Shown piece by piece: positions 53,425 through 54,488 of a stretch of DNA of 54,488 bases; position 1 is the stretch's first letter; each line of letters begins with the position of its first letter. The DNA is from a virus: the IMG/VR virus record IMGVR_UViG_3300003324_000108, positions 1-54,488 of that record, one strand, 5' to 3'. The position numbers and the translations under genes are program-made. The notes beneath the pieces were generated by a model, which saw nothing but the letters and a program-made list of their open reading frames with translations, had not been told where the DNA came from and ran no database searches.

Positions 53425-54488
53425 CACTGGCGCTCCATCCATGTGTGGAAGCCGTCAACGCTGAACGGCTCGTTGCTCATTAGCAGGTGCCGCGCGTAGG
53501 CGTCCATCTTGGTCGGCGGGACGGTGATCCCCAGGGCGGCGGTACACTCCCACGCGCCCACGAGAAGGTCGTCAATAACGTCGTCGGGAATGTTCGCGTA
53601 GCGGTAGACCACATCGTTGGTAACCCTGTCGCCACCGGGAACCAGGAGGCCCGGGTGCTTGGACTTGAGTCGTGCCCCGGCCCGTTCCAGCGCGCGCCAA
53701 ACCACCACAGACGCTGCGGGAATTGCGTCCTGAACAGGGATTTCCCTGGTGGGATGATCCTGCAGGGACGGATCCGGTCGAGCGTCCGTGGGCTGCGCCT
53801 CCGGGACCACGAGCGCCTGGGCGGGGATCGGCACGCCCAGAATGTTCAGCGCCCACGCCACCAGTTCCGGGGTCGTGGATCCACCCGCCACCTTCTTCGT
53901 CAGCCACGCGGCACGCTCCTTGTCGTCCATGATGTCGGACGGGTCGAAACCGTTCTCTCGAACCATCGCCGCCATCGACAGCGCGCCCTCGTTGTACAGC
54001 TCGATGGCCTCCTTGGAGCGGTTCGGGCGCAGACGGATCTTCGACGTGTCCGCGTAGATCGTGAACGCGCGGGCTTCCTCCTCGGACATGCCCGACGCCT
54101 CCAGATACGGACGCAGGTAGGCATCCGTCAGGGACGTGGTGATGATCTGGAGAAGCGGCTCGGTGTGCGCCTTGATCGACGCCTCCTCCACCTGCCACGA
54201 GTTCCAATGGTTCATGTCACCCGTGCCGGTCAGGATCTCCGGGGGCATGTCCATGCCGAGGGCGAGGCGGCGAATGTTCTCCTCGCGGAGTTCCTTCGCG
54301 TGCTCATCCAGCTGCGACCAGAACGTCAGGTGGTTGACCTTGTCGATGTACTCGCCGGGACCCTGCAGGATGATCGGGGTGCGGGCGGAAGCGTCGGTCG
54401 GGTCGGACACTGCGGTGTTGATCGTCTCCACGAGTTCGCGCAGGAAGGCGTCAATCCCGGTATCCGTTGTCGCGCCCGTGTCGTTGAT
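53424..54488 (-). CDS. Portal protein (5' truncated)
   Basis: The frame is open to the window end at 54488 (354 residues here); a GTG at 54431 lies inside. ILQGPGEYIDKVNHLTF, REENIRRLALGMDMPPEILTGTGDMNHWNSWQ and TEPLLQIITTSLTDAYLRP match the crown and stem of phage portals, the dodecamer that carries DNA entry. Terminase would lie beyond the window. First gene of the leftward virion operon. Confidence 0.85.
   Translation of the reverse strand: MNDTGATTDTGIDAFLRELVETINTAVSDPTDASARTPIILQGPGEYIDKVNHLTFWSQLDEHAKELREENIRRLALGMDMPPEILTGTGDMNHWNSWQVEEASIKAHTEPLLQIITTSLTDAYLRPYLEASGMSEEEARAFTIYADTSKIRLRPNRSKEAIELYNEGALSMAAMVRENGFDPSDIMDDKERAAWLTKKVAGGSTTPELVAWALNILGVPIPAQALVVPEAQPTDARPDPSLQDHPTREIPVQDAIPAASVVVWRALERAGARLKSKHPGLLVPGGDRVTNDVVYRYANIPDDVIDDLLVGAWECTAALGITVPPTKMDAYARHLLMSNEPFSVDGFHTWMERQ

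Noticed and set aside
50752-53499. A 915-codon open frame on the plus strand across the MuF gene
   Set aside because: Antisense to a clear MuF-like protein with overlaps to the portal and small gene; its own translation is Arg/His/Val-rich with no domain.
1-54488. Integrase, repressor, partition genes or attachment site
   Set aside because: No product with these motifs was found; the RHH protein is a regulator candidate only, so a temperate lifestyle is not claimed.

Overview
The window is most of the genome of a tailed, long-tail (siphovirus-type) phage of a high-GC actinobacterium. The DNA is GC-rich and almost entirely coding. Its genes are small and joined by ATGA, GTGA or TGATG overlaps. 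Many encode actinobacteriophage-type proteins: a DUF2510 protein, a ReqiPepy6 Gp37-like tail protein, a DUF1906 lysin, and a secreted protein with an actinobacterial-style twin-arginine signal. Neither genome end is visible: a gene is cut at base 1 and the portal gene at base 54488. No terminase, integrase, repressor or tRNA was seen, so lifestyle cannot be decided here.

Bases 1-27.7 kb are read rightward and hold early and replication functions. The first 6 kb are small proteins of unknown function, two tiny membrane proteins and a Tat-signal protein. At 6-8.7 kb lie a DnaN-like (sliding clamp) protein, a small partner and an AAA+ ATPase, behind a promoter and a strong terminator. At 8.8-12.3 kb come an HNH endonuclease, a tandem ribbon-helix-helix regulator, an orphan beta-class DNA methyltransferase and a DUF2510 membrane protein. 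At 12.4-13.6 kb a replication initiator, with a cluster of iterons inside its own gene (a lambda-like origin candidate), precedes a probable helicase loader. At 13.7-17.1 kb are membrane, lipoprotein and zinc-binding small proteins. At 17.1-22.1 kb a primase-helicase, SSB, RusA-like resolvase, second HNH protein, Rad52-family annealing protein and Cas4-like nuclease form a replication and recombination block. At 22-27.7 kb are small genes, a HicA-like-fold protein and an SPFH/band-7 membrane protein followed by a nested RNA hairpin.

Bases 54.5-27.7 kb are read leftward and hold the virion and lysis genes in usual order: portal (partial), MuF-like fusion, small protein, major capsid protein, a second capsid-like protein, major tail protein, connectors, tail assembly chaperone with a -1 frameshift site, tape measure, four minor tail proteins, a modular endolysin, a coiled-coil membrane protein, a holin-like protein, and two large fibre proteins. 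The two arms converge on a bidirectional terminator at 27697-27743.

Regulation visible in sequence: five intergenic copies of a TACCGT-n3-6-AT motif near -35-like TTGAC boxes, several perfect terminator-like hairpins (including ones after the portal-MuF block, the major capsid gene and the major tail gene), and a perfect 17-bp inverted repeat flanking the first complete gene.
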